Shown one piece after another: positions 7,521-17,069 of a stretch of 64,000 nucleotides of DNA. Within the stretch, counting starts at the first letter, position 1. The number at the start of each line of letters is the position of its first letter. The stretch spans positions 124,001-188,000 of the forward strand of contig NZ_JAIMJA010000003.1 in the NCBI RefSeq assembly GCF_021295315.1, in the 5' to 3' direction. This DNA is from Motilimonas cestriensis (GTDB taxonomy: Bacteria > Pseudomonadota > Gammaproteobacteria > Enterobacterales > CBDFNC01). A program made the translations under genes and the position numbers. Under the pieces are notes generated by a model, which saw only the letters and a list, made by a program, of their open reading frames with translations, ran no database searches and was not told the origin of the DNA.

Positions 7521-9482
7521 TTATATTTCCTCGATCCCACAGGCTTGCAAGAACGCGTAAGTTAATTGATAAAATTGAGTCTGACGAGTCAGATCGGTCT
7601 CTGAGCCTTGGGGGATAAAGATAACCATGCCTTGTCTGGCTCGGGTTAGCAGAACGCGATAAGCGTTGGCTAAATATTGCTGATCTTCTGCTTTTTTCCG
7701 CTGTTGCCATCTTGTCCCAACAAAGCGCCAATGTTCAAATTGACTCCCATTGAAACGGTAATCAGCATCCCAGCCGACCAGACACCAATCGAGCTCTAGG
7801 CCTTGAATATCAAACTCAGTCGCGACATCTTCTAGGTAATGGCAGGCGCGAATATCCGTTGCATCGTTCAAAAACCATTCCTTGGCCTGAAAATGATTTT
7901 TGACAAATATACCTTCAGGCTTTAAACGAATAGCGCCCGAAGATGCGATCATTCCTTTGGTTTCGTTTGCTCTCACCTGCGATTCTATCCAGCTCTTTGC
8001 TTGGCTCAGATTTCGCGTCATTTTGATGGGGAAAAGGTGATCAAATAGTTGATATATTTGACTCGCTCGCTGGGCATCCCCTGCAATTAAATAATGTACC
8101 ATTTCTGATAAGTTCTCTGTTCGAAAAGAGCGCATAGAGGTTGATAAATGCAAATTACTTTTCGCTATTGTTGGCGACCTTGCGAAATTAAAACTCCCTG
8201 TCACATACTTCTCGGTAGTAAGCTCAGTAGAATAATAAGCGTCCCAGTGAGAAAACTTATCAGTGACGGCGTTAAGCCATTCGACGATCCCTGCTTCACC
8301 GGTATTAATTTCTTGTCCACCACCAATTAATGCAACTACCACACACCAATCTTGATGTTTATCCATTACTTCGATTAAAAACTCAGGCTCTGATTGATTA
8401 AAATTCTTCTTCCCTTTTTTCGACTGCATGAATTTACTTGCTTGTTCTTTATTCCAAGCGCGTTGCGCTTCATCAAAAATAACCACTTTCTCACACGGGG
8501 CAGTATTATCAACGATGGCAGTATCTCTAAAATGATGGATATTTTGGATAAATTGACTCGCTTTTCTAAATGCAGCAGCCTTAGTCACACCGATACTATT
8601 TGCCGCTTCATCACGCGCCAAAGCTTCCCGAAGCACCTCTACTAACGGGCCATTACCACTTAAAAAGACTGCATGCTCATCATCTTCTATATTCGCATGT
8701 TGAGTCGCTATATTTAAACCGACTAACGTTTTTCCCGCACCTGGCACCCCTGTGACAAAGCAAATTGACTTGCGTTTTTTTAAACGGGATTGATGAATAA
8801 TCTCCAATATCTCATTTGATGTTTTCGCCATGTTTTTAGCGCTCGCATCTGAACGAGAAATATCCTCAACAGAATGGTTGCGATACAAAGCCTGTGCTGC
8901 TTCAATAATGGTTGGGGTGGGTTTGTAGCCCTTTTTAGACCAATCGAAGGCACAAAAAAATGAAGGCGAAAAAGTATCCACTGCCCGGTGAATAACGTTT
9001 AATAATCCGTCTGGACCAATTAAAATAGGCGAGGCGACTTGATCATTTGCCATCGTAAAATTAAACGAGTGGGACTGAGCTTTGCTCGCTAACAAAATGG
9101 GAATGATTAATTTCTCATGACTACCTTGGTGGAAGTTCTTTAAATCCAATGCATATCCATGCGCTTGGTTTACGTCTGCAGAGGAAAAACGATTGGCGCC
9201 CACTTTAAATTCAATGACAAACACGATACCAGCGGAGATTAATACCACATCTGCCCTTTTCCCCATCCTTGGGATCATAAACTCAAAGAAAATATAGCTA
9301 GAAGGATCAAGGTTAAGAACATGCTTCAACTCTCGCTGCAAAATATCGACTTGACCTTGCCATGCTCCCGTTTGTAAATGCTCTATTTGCTGAGCATGGT
9401 TTTGCGCAATCGCACCGATAATTTGCTCTACGGGGGTCTGCAAAAAATCCTTCAAATACGCACTGTAATAAGCCCTATCCAT
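7521..9482 (-). CDS. PD-(D/E)XK nuclease fused to DUF2075-type SF1 helicase
   Basis: A 653-residue, apparently two-part enzyme. Residues about 60-120 look like a restriction-type nuclease: FFEF, then RADVV (Asp78), VFVIEFKVG (Glu91, Lys93) and a QAHGYALDL helix, matching the D...ExK pattern. Residues about 235-650 are a P-loop helicase of the DUF2075/Schlafen-like group: Walker A GVPGAGKT at 245-252, Walker B VVIFDEAQR with Asp337-Glu338, a GGGQE motif near 387, the motif V-like EFDIQGLELD and the motif VI-like AYRVLLTRAR. The start overlaps the XRE gene stop by 8 bases, so the two are co-transcribed. The nuclease-helicase fusion with an XRE partner suggests anti-phage defence or repair. Function is inferred. 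Confidence 0.82.
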   Translation of the reverse strand: MDRAYYSAYLKDFLQTPVEQIIGAIAQNHAQQIEHLQTGAWQGQVDILQRELKHVLNLDPSSYIFFEFMIPRMGKRADVVLISAGIVFVIEFKVGANRFSSADVNQAHGYALDLKNFHQGSHEKLIIPILLASKAQSHSFNFTMANDQVASPILIGPDGLLNVIHRAVDTFSPSFFCAFDWSKKGYKPTPTIIEAAQALYRNHSVEDISRSDASAKNMAKTSNEILEIIHQSRLKKRKSICFVTGVPGAGKTLVGLNIATQHANIEDDEHAVFLSGNGPLVEVLREALARDEAANSIGVTKAAAFRKASQFIQNIHHFRDTAIVDNTAPCEKVVIFDEAQRAWNKEQASKFMQSKKGKKNFNQSEPEFLIEVMDKHQDWCVVVALIGGGQEINTGEAGIVEWLNAVTDKFSHWDAYYSTELTTEKYVTGSFNFARSPTIAKSNLHLSTSMRSFRTENLSEMVHYLIAGDAQRASQIYQLFDHLFPIKMTRNLSQAKSWIESQVRANETKGMIASSGAIRLKPEGIFVKNHFQAKEWFLNDATDIRACHYLEDVATEFDIQGLELDWCLVGWDADYRFNGSQFEHWRFVGTRWQQRKKAEDQQYLANAYRVLLTRARQGMVIFIPQGSETDLTRQTQFYQLTYAFLQACGIEEI

Positions 9483-9714
9483 TTAAATAACCATCGAATG
9501 TGAGCAACTGCGATGGTTCAACGTTTAAAGCTTTGGCTATTTTGATAATATTGAGTAGGCCAACATTGCGCTTGCCTCGCTCAATACTGCTAATATACGT
9601 TCGGTCTAAATCACAACTAAGCGCTAATTGCTCTTGGGATAAATTTTGCTCTAGACGACGTTTTTTAACAAGCAGGCCGAATTGAATAAGCTCTTGATTT
9701 TCCATAAAAGCCAA
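9475..9714 (-). CDS. Small XRE-family DNA-binding regulator
   Basis: A 79-residue Cro/C1-type protein that is almost entirely helix-turn-helix: LVKKRRLEQNLSQEQLALSC, then DLDRTYISSIERGKRNVGL, with residues 13-67 covering the fold. It is the first gene of a two-gene unit with the nuclease-helicase and overlaps it by 8 bases. Small XRE proteins in this position commonly autoregulate a toxic or costly partner, as the C proteins of restriction-modification systems do. The 240 bases upstream should contain the shared promoter; no symmetrical operator was recognised there. Confidence 0.85.
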   Translation of the reverse strand: MAFMENQELIQFGLLVKKRRLEQNLSQEQLALSCDLDRTYISSIERGKRNVGLLNIIKIAKALNVEPSQLLTFDGYLNG

Positions 9715-9901
9715 TCTGAATTGTAGATAATTCAGTTTGACTTGTGTTGACTATAAGTCTACGGACTATGAGTCACACCCGTTGATGTAAAATGGCTATA
9801 ATCCAACAGTTTGCAAATAATGTGTTACTGCATTCTTTACAGCTGCGGTCAAGTTTACTCATGCAGCTTATCTACAGGCATTGCTGTAAATCAAAAGGCT
9901 T

Positions 9902-9925
9902 AAAAAAACCCTGCATAGCAGGGCT
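9902..9925 (-). terminator. Terminator of yicC
   Basis: Read on the minus strand, gccctgc and gcagggt pair around a 3-nt loop and are followed by a run of seven T. It lies about 30 bases after the yicC stop. Confidence 0.8.
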
Positions 9926-9954
9926 TCTTAAGGATTTCCTAAAGTACACAGACT

Positions 9955-10818
9955 TTATTCAATATTCTGGATCTGCTCTCTCATCTGCTCAATCAAAACC
10001 TTGCAATCCACCGACGCATTGGTGATTTCTGAGTTAATCGATTTCGAGGCTAGGGTGTTCGCTTCGCGGTTAAACTCTTGCATCATGAAGTCTAAACGTC
10101 GGCCGATGGCGCCGCCTTTTTTCAGGATGTTACGGGTTTCGCTGATGTGTGAATCAAGGCGATCGAGCTCTTCGGCGACGTCGACTTTTTGCGCGAGCAT
10201 CACCATCTCTTGCTCTAGGCGGCTTGGCTCTAGTTCAACTTTAGCTTCTGCAAGACGATTGCTGAGGCGCTCACGTTGCCATGCCATTACTTCTGGCATT
10301 TTAGTGCGTACAAATGCCGCTTGCGTGCTGATTTCTTCTAGGCGTTGCTCGATGAATACTTTTAGGTTGGCCCCTTCGCTGGCGCGCGCTTCTAAAAATT
10401 CATTAATGGTAGTGTCGAGTGCGGCGAGTAGCTCTTTTGATAGGGCGTCAACGTCTTGCTCTGGTGCTTCCATTACACCTGGCCAACGTAGTACGTCGAT
10501 AGGGTTAAGCTGGCCGCGGCCACACTCTTCCATTACCCATTGCGCGTGCTCGATGATTTGGCTGGCAAGGGCTTGATTTATTTGCAGCTCTGCGGCGTTA
10601 TCTTGTGCGGCTTCAAAACGTAAATTAACTTCGAGTTTACCGCGTTGCATGCGTTTGCGTAGTTTTTCGCGGATCACAGGTTCTAAGCCACGAAATTGTT
10701 CTGGCGCACGAATATAGGTTTCTAAATAACGTTGATTGACTGAACGGATTTCCCATACGGCGCTGCCCCAATCGCCCTTGAATTGTTTGCGGGCATAGGC
10801 TGTCATACTGTGGATCAT
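9955..10818 (-). CDS. yicC: YicC family endoribonuclease
   Basis: A 287-residue cytoplasmic protein with the conserved YicC/YloC start (MIHSMTAYAR) and the C-terminal region GRRLDFMMQEFNREANTLASKS that defines the family. E. coli YicC acts as an endoribonuclease involved in small-RNA turnover. The length equals that of E. coli YicC. It is divergent from rph, the arrangement found widely in gammaproteobacteria, with a sigma-70-like promoter at 10848-10876 and a clear terminator behind it. No anomalies seen. Confidence 0.93.
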   Translation of the reverse strand: MIHSMTAYARKQFKGDWGSAVWEIRSVNQRYLETYIRAPEQFRGLEPVIREKLRKRMQRGKLEVNLRFEAAQDNAAELQINQALASQIIEHAQWVMEECGRGQLNPIDVLRWPGVMEAPEQDVDALSKELLAALDTTINEFLEARASEGANLKVFIEQRLEEISTQAAFVRTKMPEVMAWQRERLSNRLAEAKVELEPSRLEQEMVMLAQKVDVAEELDRLDSHISETRNILKKGGAIGRRLDFMMQEFNREANTLASKSINSEITNASVDCKVLIEQMREQIQNIE

Positions 10819-10847
10819 AAGCGTCTCTTGTTAATTGCAGTGGGCGA

Positions 10848-10876
10848 ATTATAAGAGCAAAAACGCAGCGCGCAAA
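10848..10876 (-). promoter_or_regulatory. Predicted sigma-70 promoter of yicC
   Basis: On the minus strand a perfect -10 box TATAAT (10848-10853) lies 17 bases from a partial -35 box TTTGCG. It is located 30 bases ahead of the yicC start. Confidence 0.5.
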
Positions 10877-11005
10877 CCCTTCTCTGATTTTGTCGTATTT
10901 TGCTTGATCTTAAACGTGCTTGGTTGCGCACTTTTGGTCAGAGTTGAAAGATTCTTTTTGCTAGCTTTATGGGTTTTAAGGTTTTGTTTGTATGGAGTAA
11001 GCAAG

Positions 11006-11245
11006 GTGAAACGAGTTATGCAACTCTTACTGGATTTTTGTTTCCTTTGGCTAAAAGTGTTTGCCTGTTTTTGCTTATTGATAGCAATCAGTGGTGGTAT
11101 GTTTAATCTTTGTTTATACGTATGGGCCAAAGGGAATATTACCTTGTATAGTGACGGTTTATGGCAGCTAATTCCGATCCAAGCGGCTTTTTTTAGCTGT
11201 ATTTTTATGGTCACTCGTACTGGGCGTAGTGAGCCATTCATGTAA
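11006..11245 (+). CDS. Possible small membrane protein
   Basis: A 79-residue frame starting at GTG 11006 just behind an AAGG, or alternatively at ATG 11018. It contains two strongly hydrophobic stretches (LLLDFCFLWLKVFACFCLLIAI and an IPIQAAFFSCIFMV stretch) separated by a polar loop, and a basic C-terminus. The frame is open further upstream to 10835, but that part overlaps the yicC promoter and has no ribosome site. No family was recognised. It sits between divergent yicC and rph, where many relatives have no gene, so it may not be real. Confidence 0.4.
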   Translation: MKRVMQLLLDFCFLWLKVFACFCLLIAISGGMFNLCLYVWAKGNITLYSDGLWQLIPIQAAFFSCIFMVTRTGRSEPFM

Positions 11246-11270
11246 ACCTGCGGAGAAAACTTCAGCAAAG

Positions 11271-11299
11271 GTGGATCCCTTTCACTGTGGGGTTATAAT
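11271..11299 (+). promoter_or_regulatory. Predicted promoter of rph-pyrE
   Basis: A perfect -10 hexamer tataat at 11294-11299 lies 34 bases ahead of the rph start. The -35 position (gtggat, 17 bases upstream) is poor, so only the -10 box is well supported. Confidence 0.45.
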
Positions 11300-11332
11300 G
11301 AGCGCCAGTTTTTTTAATCTAGGTAATTATCT

Positions 11333-12049
11333 ATGCGCCCAAATGGCAGAACCCCCGCTCAAGTTCGTCCTGTAACCATCACTCGTAACTACACTTTGCA
11401 TGCTGAAGGCTCGGTATTAGTTGAGTTTGGTAATACTAAAGTTCTCTGTACAGCCAGTGTCGAAGAGTCGGTGCCACGTTTCTTAAAGGGCCAAGGTAAA
11501 GGGTGGATCACGGCTGAATACGGCATGTTGCCACGCGCAACTCATACCCGTAACCAGCGTGAAGCGGCGAAAGGCAAGCAAGGCGGCCGTACCTTAGAAA
11601 TCTCTCGTTTAATCGCTCGTGCATTGCGCGCTGCGGTTGACTTAAAAGCCCTAGGCGAAAACACCATTACTATCGATTGTGACGTGATCCAAGCTGATGG
11701 CGGCACGCGCACGGCGTCTATCACTGGCGGTTTTGTGGCATTAGCCGATGCGATTAATTACCTCATTAACAAAGGTGCGCTAAAAGTTAACCCAATCAAG
11801 CACATGATTGCAGCTGTGTCAGTAGGTATTGTTGACGGTAAAGCATTATGTGATTTGGAATACGTTGAAGATTCAGCCGCTGACACCGACATGAACGTGG
11901 TAATGACGGAATGCGGTAAGATGATTGAAGTGCAAGGTACGGCAGAAGAAGCGCCATTTAGCCATGAAGAGTTACTGGAAATGTTAGCGTTAGCGAAAGC
12001 CGGCATTGACGATTTAGTGGCGGCGCAAAAAGCAGCACTAGCAGAATAA
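11333..12049 (+). CDS. rph: Ribonuclease PH
   Basis: Phosphorolytic 3'-5' exoribonuclease that trims tRNA precursors; forms hexamers in the cytoplasm. Length is 238 residues, as in the family. Conserved motifs are present: [14 protein letters not shown] at the N-terminus, the RNA-binding stretch near [22 protein letters not shown], and [19 protein letters not shown] at 115-133 with the phosphate-binding residues. The gene is intact, unlike the frameshifted rph of E. coli K-12. pyrE follows 17 bases later, so the pair is an operon as in many relatives. Confidence 0.96.
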   Translation: MRPNGRTPAQVRPVTITRNYTLHAEGSVLVEFGNTKVLCTASVEESVPRFLKGQGKGWITAEYGMLPRATHTRNQREAAKGKQGGRTLEISRLIARALRAAVDLKALGENTITIDCDVIQADGGTRTASITGGFVALADAINYLINKGALKVNPIKHMIAAVSVGIVDGKALCDLEYVEDSAADTDMNVVMTECGKMIEVQGTAEEAPFSHEELLEMLALAKAGIDDLVAAQKAALAE

Positions 12050-12066
12050 TTAAAGGGGACTTATCG

Positions 12067-12708
12067 ATGAAACAATATCAACGCGACTTTATTGAATTTG
12101 CTCTGAGCAAACAGGTGCTTAAGTTTGGTGAGTTCACTTTAAAATCTGGCCGCACCAGTCCTTATTTTTTCAACGCTGGCTTGTTTAATAGCGGTGGCGA
12201 TTTAGCTAAGCTGGGTCGTTTTTACGCAGCAGCGTTGCAAGATTCAGGCATTGCATACGATGTACTGTTTGGCCCTGCTTACAAAGGCATTCCGATTGCA
12301 ACCACCACCGCGGTGGCGTTGTTTGATGGCTATCAAGTAGACACGCCTTACTGTTTTAACCGTAAAGAGAAGAAAGATCACGGCGAAGGCGGTTCATTAG
12401 TGGGCGCGGATCTAAACGGTCGTATCATGCTGGTGGACGACGTGATAACCGCGGGCACCGCTATTCGTGAATCGATGGATATTATCCAAGCTTGCGGCGC
12501 GTCACTAGCGGGAGTGCTCATTGCGCTAGATCGTCAAGAGAAGGGCAAGGGCGAGCTATCTGCAATCCAAGAAGTTGAGCGCGATTACGATGCGAAAGTG
12601 ATTTCAATCATTGAGCTGAATGATTTGATTGAATACTTAAGCGAAAAGCCAGAAATGGCAGCGTCACTTGAGTCGGTTAAGGCTTACCGCGAGCAATACG
12701 GTATTTAA
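12067..12708 (+). CDS. pyrE: Orotate phosphoribosyltransferase
   Basis: Converts orotate and PRPP to orotidine monophosphate in pyrimidine synthesis. It has 213 residues, as in E. coli. The PRPP-binding signature is [12 protein letters not shown] near residues 121-132, and the catalytic flexible loop is [13 protein letters not shown] at 98-110. AAGGGGA upstream is a good ribosome site. It follows rph directly and is closed by a terminator, so it is the last gene of the operon. Confidence 0.96.
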   Translation: MKQYQRDFIEFALSKQVLKFGEFTLKSGRTSPYFFNAGLFNSGGDLAKLGRFYAAALQDSGIAYDVLFGPAYKGIPIATTTAVALFDGYQVDTPYCFNRKEKKDHGEGGSLVGADLNGRIMLVDDVITAGTAIRESMDIIQACGASLAGVLIALDRQEKGKGELSAIQEVERDYDAKVISIIELNDLIEYLSEKPEMAASLESVKAYREQYGI

Positions 12709-12740
12709 TTAAACGGTTTGCGATAAACTGTTAAAAAGAA

Positions 12741-12772
12741 AACCTCAAGCGTTGATGCTCGAGGTTTTTTTA
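12741..12772 (+). terminator. Terminator of rph-pyrE
   Basis: aacctcaagc and gctcgaggtt form a 10-bp stem with one mismatch and a 6-nt loop, followed by a run of seven T. Confidence 0.85.
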
Positions 12773-12807
12773 TGCGTTAGCGGTCGTTAGTAACGCCAGC
12801 GACATGC

Positions 12808-14457
12808 TTAAGGTATTGTTATCTCACGGCTCACTGGTGTTTCACCATTGACCGATAGGCTGACGTTAAGCACTTGGCCTGAGATCAATGGGGTATTCAG
12901 ATTCGCATCGTAGTTAAAAGTAACGCGAGTTGAAATACCAGCAAGGAAACCACCCAATTTACTAAGATCGGCTACTTCAAAGTATTCACTGCCAGTTTCA
13001 TTTGAGATACGTTTCATATCATCAATGTCATAGCTGGAAAACCCGGTACCTGCAGCAATCACGGTAACAGGGTAGTTGTATTGATTAGCGCGCGTGATGA
13101 TTTCATCAACCGTTTTTTGTGAGCTATTGTCAGCACCATCAGTCAGCGCGACAATAACGGGTTTAGTGGGGTTAGTGCTTTCTAGTGTAGTAATAGCTTG
13201 ATCAATACTATCTAGGAAAGCGGTGCTGCCGCCAAATGGGTAATAACTGATTTTAGCAATGTTGTCTGTGCGATCTGGATGTCTTTCTATGACTGGCGTA
13301 CTGTAAGAGCCGTACATAGCAGAGTACTCATTGTAGATATCAATGAGTGTGTGCAGCGTTGACGCGTCTTGAGTAAAGTTATCAGTGCGCCCGGTGTCAA
13401 GGAGCATGGCATCGCCACTCGCATCGAATATTTTTAGCTTGCTATTCAGCGTAGTATCGGTCATCGGGTAGATTACCGATGAGAACATGATAATAGCCAT
13501 TTCCGAGTTAGGGTCATTGGCTTTGGTCATATCAATTAGTTGATGTGCTGCGCTTGCTGCAATAGTTTGGCGGCGATGCGTATTTCCATCTGGTGCTAGA
13601 ACAGGTCTATTATTTTCATCATAAACTAGCGCGCCCATTGAACCACTCGAGTCTAGCGTTATCGCGACAGAGGCTGAGTCTGTTGCTGTATTTTGTGAGC
13701 TAGTAATAGTTGGGCTGGTAATAGTTTGACCGTCAAGCGAGAAGGTAAATGCCGAGTTTTGAAGGCCTAAAATGGCTTTTTTAGATTCGCTGTCAGTGAT
13801 AATAAAGTTAATGCTTTGAGCGCTGCTTTTTTTCAGGCCCGTAATTTCGTAGCTCGCTTGATCTGATATAGTCGAGGCGATGCGAGATGCATTGCTCTCA
13901 AGAAAATTATCGACATCTGCAATGATGTTTTTAAAGCCGCTTTTTGCTGCAACGACGTTACTGATGCTATCTACTAAGCTCTTTGGTACTACAAATTCAA
14001 ATTTACCACAGGTGTCTGTAGTGGTTGATGATTCTAGGTTATCACCTGCAGCATTTTTTAGTTCCACAACCGCATCAGCTAATGGGCTGTAACCGTCAGG
14101 TACACCTGGACAGGCTTCAGATCGCGCTTGAATAGGTGCAGGTATTAAAGTTTTTCTAGCGCTAGCAGTGATAGTAACAGGGACAACTAGCTGCCCATTA
14201 ATATTGGTTAAAACGGGCGCAGGTGTAGGCTCTGCAGTTGGTGTAACAGTGGGCTCTATGGTTGGTGCAACAGTCGGCTCTATGGTTGGTGCAACAGTCG
14301 GCTCTATGGTTGGTGCAACAGTCGGCTCTATGGTTGGAGCGGGAGTTGCCTTAGTTGATTTGTCGGCCGTCGAAGAACTACCACCGCCACAAGCAGAGAG
14401 GGACAGACTCATTAATATAGCCAGTGTGACACTCGTTTTGTTCATTCTAATATCCAT
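12808..14457 (-). CDS. VWA-domain lipoprotein with EPT/APT repeat linker
   Basis: A 549-residue exported lipoprotein. The signal peptide ends in the lipobox LSAC (Cys23 if counted from the first Met; a Met at residue 5 could be the true start). After a GGGSSS tether, residues about 39-80 are an extended Thr/Pro repeat (units of PTIEPTVA). Residues 120-180 resemble a carboxypeptidase-regulatory/Ig-like fold, and from about 264 there is a von Willebrand A domain with the MIDAS motif DSSGS (Asp269) and a later LTDGAD. VWA domains bind metal and mediate adhesion or complex assembly. The neighbouring chitinase has a related repeat linker, but no common function is shown. Confidence 0.82.
   Translation of the reverse strand: MDIRMNKTSVTLAILMSLSLSACGGGSSSTADKSTKATPAPTIEPTVAPTIEPTVAPTIEPTVAPTIEPTVTPTAEPTPAPVLTNINGQLVVPVTITASARKTLIPAPIQARSEACPGVPDGYSPLADAVVELKNAAGDNLESSTTTDTCGKFEFVVPKSLVDSISNVVAAKSGFKNIIADVDNFLESNASRIASTISDQASYEITGLKKSSAQSINFIITDSESKKAILGLQNSAFTFSLDGQTITSPTITSSQNTATDSASVAITLDSSGSMGALVYDENNRPVLAPDGNTHRRQTIAASAAHQLIDMTKANDPNSEMAIIMFSSVIYPMTDTTLNSKLKIFDASGDAMLLDTGRTDNFTQDASTLHTLIDIYNEYSAMYGSYSTPVIERHPDRTDNIAKISYYPFGGSTAFLDSIDQAITTLESTNPTKPVIVALTDGADNSSQKTVDEIITRANQYNYPVTVIAAGTGFSSYDIDDMKRISNETGSEYFEVADLSKLGGFLAGISTRVTFNYDANLNTPLISGQVLNVSLSVNGETPVSREITIP
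14238..14340. repeat. 24-bp coding tandem repeat in the VWA lipoprotein gene
   Basis: About four copies of a 24-base unit (ggttggtgcaacagtcggct plus ctat). Most copies are identical, the outermost differ by a few bases. It encodes the 8-residue unit APTIEPTV on the minus strand. Near-identity suggests recent expansion or homogenisation. Confidence 0.9.
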
Positions 14458-14660
14458 GATTTGGTCAAAGTTAAGTCAAAATTATATATTCATCAGGTCG
14501 TGGTGTAAATGGTCACCAGCGCTTTTTGCGCAAGCAAAGCGTGACTAATGAACTAAAGGGGTTGCTACTTTTCATTTACAGAGTGAGCCCCAACTTTAGA
14601 GGTTTGGCGGGGGGGGGTGAGAAAAGTGAGTTTTGGGCGACAACAAATTGGTATATTACG

Positions 14661-14691
14661 AAAGCCCCAACTTGAAACAAGTCGGGGCTTT
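14661..14691 (-). terminator. Hairpin behind the chitinase gene
   Basis: aaagccccaacttg pairs with caagtcggggcttt, with one mismatch and a 3-nt loop, 33 bases after the chitinase stop. The T tract beyond the stem is short on the minus strand (stem-internal ttt only), so efficiency is uncertain. Confidence 0.6.
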
Positions 14692-14723
14692 GATGTTAGC
14701 CGATTTTGAACACGTTTCTTAAC

Positions 14724-17069
14724 TTAAACCGGGCAGTTTACCGAGCTCCAAAACCATGATGTACTCTTTGGCGTTTCCCATGAGCCGGGATTGTTTTTAG
14801 CTTTAAAGCAAGCGCCTTGGTAAGACACTATCTCACCATTTTTCACTACCGTTTTACCCGCCACAAACTCCGTTACGGTTGGCACTGGCGTAGGCGCTAC
14901 GGTTGGCGCTACGGTTGGCGCTGGCGTAGGCGCTACGGTTGGTGCTGGCGTAGGTGCTACGGTTGGTGCTGGCGTAGGTGCTACGGTTGGTGCTGGCGTA
15001 GGTGCTGGCGTAGGTGCTGGCGTAGGTGCTACGGTTGGTGCTGGCGTAGGTGCTACGGTTGGTGCTGGCGTAGGTGCTGGCGTAGGTGCTACGGTTGGTG
15101 CTGGCGTAGGTGCTACGGTTGGTGCTGGCGTAGGTGCTAAGGTTGGTGCTGGCGTAGGTGCTAAGGTTGGTGCTGGCGTAGGTGCTACGGTTGGCGCTGG
15201 CGTAGGTGCTACGGTTGGTGCTGGCGTAGGTGCTAAGGTTGGTGCTGGCGTAGGTGCTACGGTTGGCGCTGGCGTAGGTGCTACGGTTGGTGTTGGTGTT
15301 GGTGTTGGTGTTGGCGTAGGCGCGGTTTGATCTTTAAGTGGATGCCCCAGTGCGACTTGCATCGCATTGGAAATATCTCCGTTATCGGTATCAAATTCCC
15401 ATGCAAATAAACCCGCTAGGTTTTCTTGGAACACCAGTTTGCCTTTTTCAGCCACCGACTGTTCATCGTCATAACTGATTAAATCGCCAGTTGAAGGGTT
15501 GTAGATGTAGGCGCCATGGGCATCATAATCATAATGGTATTCCCACTCGGGTGAGTCTTTCCATTGGGCGATGTTGGCATACATAATGGTGCCAGGCTCG
15601 AGCTTAAATGAACCAGCAGGTTGCGCAGGTCCAGTGGCCTTGCCATCCATATGGTGTTGACCCGGTTCAACTTCTACACCGGTCCAACCGCGGCCGTACA
15701 TCGCCACACCAGCGACTAACTTGGTCGAATCAACGCCTTGGGCTTTTAATAAGTCGATGGCGGTTTTCAGGTTGTATTTTTGCGTGCGCGGGTCGTCGGT
15801 GCGGAACGTCGATGGATAAACGGAAGTTTGATGACCTAATTGTTCAGTGTCCCAAGCACCAAAGTAGTCATAGCTCATCATTAGCACGTAATCCATGTAA
15901 CGGCTAGCTTGGCCATAATCGACTTTATCTAGTTTATCGAAACCTACGTTGATCGCGCCAGTTAGTTCATAAGTGCGGCCTGCTTTTGCGCCTTCCTCAT
16001 CGAGCATTTCGCGCAGCTCTTGCATTAATTTTACGTAAGTGTCGCTATCTGATGGTTTTCCTAGATTAGGATTGGCAGCGGATACACCGGGAAACTCCCA
16101 ATCAATGTCGATGCCATCAAAAAACGGCCAAGTGCGCAGGAATTGACGGCAAGACTCAACAAAGGTTTTACGGTTGGCATCATTGTCCATGTAATAGAAG
16201 GGATCAGACAAGGTCCAGCCACCCACGGATGGGATGATTTTTAGATCGGGGTAGCGTTTTTTTAACGCCATCATTTGTGCGTAATTCCCCTTAATCGGAT
16301 CACTGTGTACTTGTGAGCCCATGGGCTTTTGCATCGCCGCCCACATATCGGGTGGCGCTAATTCAAAGTCTGCTAACCCGGCGCTGATTTTTTGGAATGA
16401 CGCATAGCCTTGCGGGTTTTCATCAGCAAAGGACTCATTGGGGCCAGTAATAGCAATAAAGCCATAAAATAAGTGGGTTAAATTAGCCGCAGGTAGGTTG
16501 TCGATATAATAATCCATACCCTCTACGCGATATACACTCCATTCAGCCGCATAACCTGCGACCATTTTTCCGGAGGTGTTAACGTATTCTTTGTTAGTCA
16601 TTTTCACCGGAAAGCGCGGGTCGTTCACTTTCATTGCCAAGGGGGCTAAATGATTGCCCATTGCGTCAGCAATAATGATTTTTTTACTGTCTTTGCTGGT
16701 GCTACAGCCGTCTTGATTACACAATTGAGCGTGAATATCGAATTGTCCGCCTTGGTTGAATGTCAGGCTTTCGCTGGCTGATTGTGAAGGCGCGGCAGTA
16801 ATCGCGCGGGATAAGGCGATATCACCATTAACGAGGATATTAATGCGATCCCCTGCTTCGCCTGTCCATTTAAACCAAGGCACGTTGACGGTCACGCTAT
16901 CTTTTATAGTAACGTCTTTGTAGGCAAAGCCATCTGGCACTTCAATTAAGCTGTATTTAGTTTCCATCCAACCTATGCCTGGGGCAGCTGGTATCGCAGC
17001 ATGGGCTGAAGCGGGTAAAATAATCGCAAATAATGCACTTAAGGTTGTCTTTTTCAAGTTGTACTCCAT
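14724..17069 (-). CDS. Secreted GH18 chitinase with repeat linker and chitin-binding domain
   Basis: A 781-residue endochitinase. Order of parts: signal peptide ending ASAHA near residue 24; a ChiA-type N-terminal immunoglobulin-like domain to about 140; a GH18 barrel about 165-585 with SVGGW at 281-285 and the catalytic DxxDxDxE motif [12 protein letters not shown] (acid Glu325); a long Pro/Thr/Ala linker of PTPAPTVA units to about 735; and a C-terminal CBM5/12-like chitin-binding domain ([20 protein letters not shown]). It degrades extracellular chitin. The ATG at 17069 has a weak ribosome site; a TTG 12 bases downstream follows GGAG at the right distance and gives the cleaner start [11 protein letters not shown]. 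Confidence 0.95.
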   Translation of the reverse strand: MEYNLKKTTLSALFAIILPASAHAAIPAAPGIGWMETKYSLIEVPDGFAYKDVTIKDSVTVNVPWFKWTGEAGDRINILVNGDIALSRAITAAPSQSASESLTFNQGGQFDIHAQLCNQDGCSTSKDSKKIIIADAMGNHLAPLAMKVNDPRFPVKMTNKEYVNTSGKMVAGYAAEWSVYRVEGMDYYIDNLPAANLTHLFYGFIAITGPNESFADENPQGYASFQKISAGLADFELAPPDMWAAMQKPMGSQVHSDPIKGNYAQMMALKKRYPDLKIIPSVGGWTLSDPFYYMDNDANRKTFVESCRQFLRTWPFFDGIDIDWEFPGVSAANPNLGKPSDSDTYVKLMQELREMLDEEGAKAGRTYELTGAINVGFDKLDKVDYGQASRYMDYVLMMSYDYFGAWDTEQLGHQTSVYPSTFRTDDPRTQKYNLKTAIDLLKAQGVDSTKLVAGVAMYGRGWTGVEVEPGQHHMDGKATGPAQPAGSFKLEPGTIMYANIAQWKDSPEWEYHYDYDAHGAYIYNPSTGDLISYDDEQSVAEKGKLVFQENLAGLFAWEFDTDNGDISNAMQVALGHPLKDQTAPTPTPTPTPTPTVAPTPAPTVAPTPAPTLAPTPAPTVAPTPAPTVAPTPAPTLAPTPAPTLAPTPAPTVAPTPAPTVAPTPAPTPAPTVAPTPAPTVAPTPAPTPAPTPAPTVAPTPAPTVAPTPAPTVAPTPAPTVAPTVAPTPVPTVTEFVAGKTVVKNGEIVSYQGACFKAKNNPGSWETPKSTSWFWSSVNCPV
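14883..15312. repeat. Minisatellite in the chitinase linker
   Basis: About 430 bases built from 12- and 24-base units (ggtgctggcgta, ggtgctacggtt), encoding PTPAPT and VAPT on the minus strand. Many copies are identical and third-position c/t changes are spread unevenly. It is a coding repeat and not a CRISPR array: there are no unique spacers. Confidence 0.92.

Noticed and set aside
10001-10576. Long frame opposite yicC
   Set aside because: Ser/Arg-rich translation is the antisense of a conserved gene; YicC motifs are clear on the minus strand.
10835-11005. Upstream extension of the small membrane protein
   Set aside because: It would cover the yicC promoter and begins at a TTG without a ribosome site.
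14817-15312. Possible CRISPR array or an Arg/Trp/Cys-rich frame on the plus strand
   Set aside because: The repeats have no unique spacers and are the coding repeats of the chitinase linker; the plus-strand frame is their antisense.
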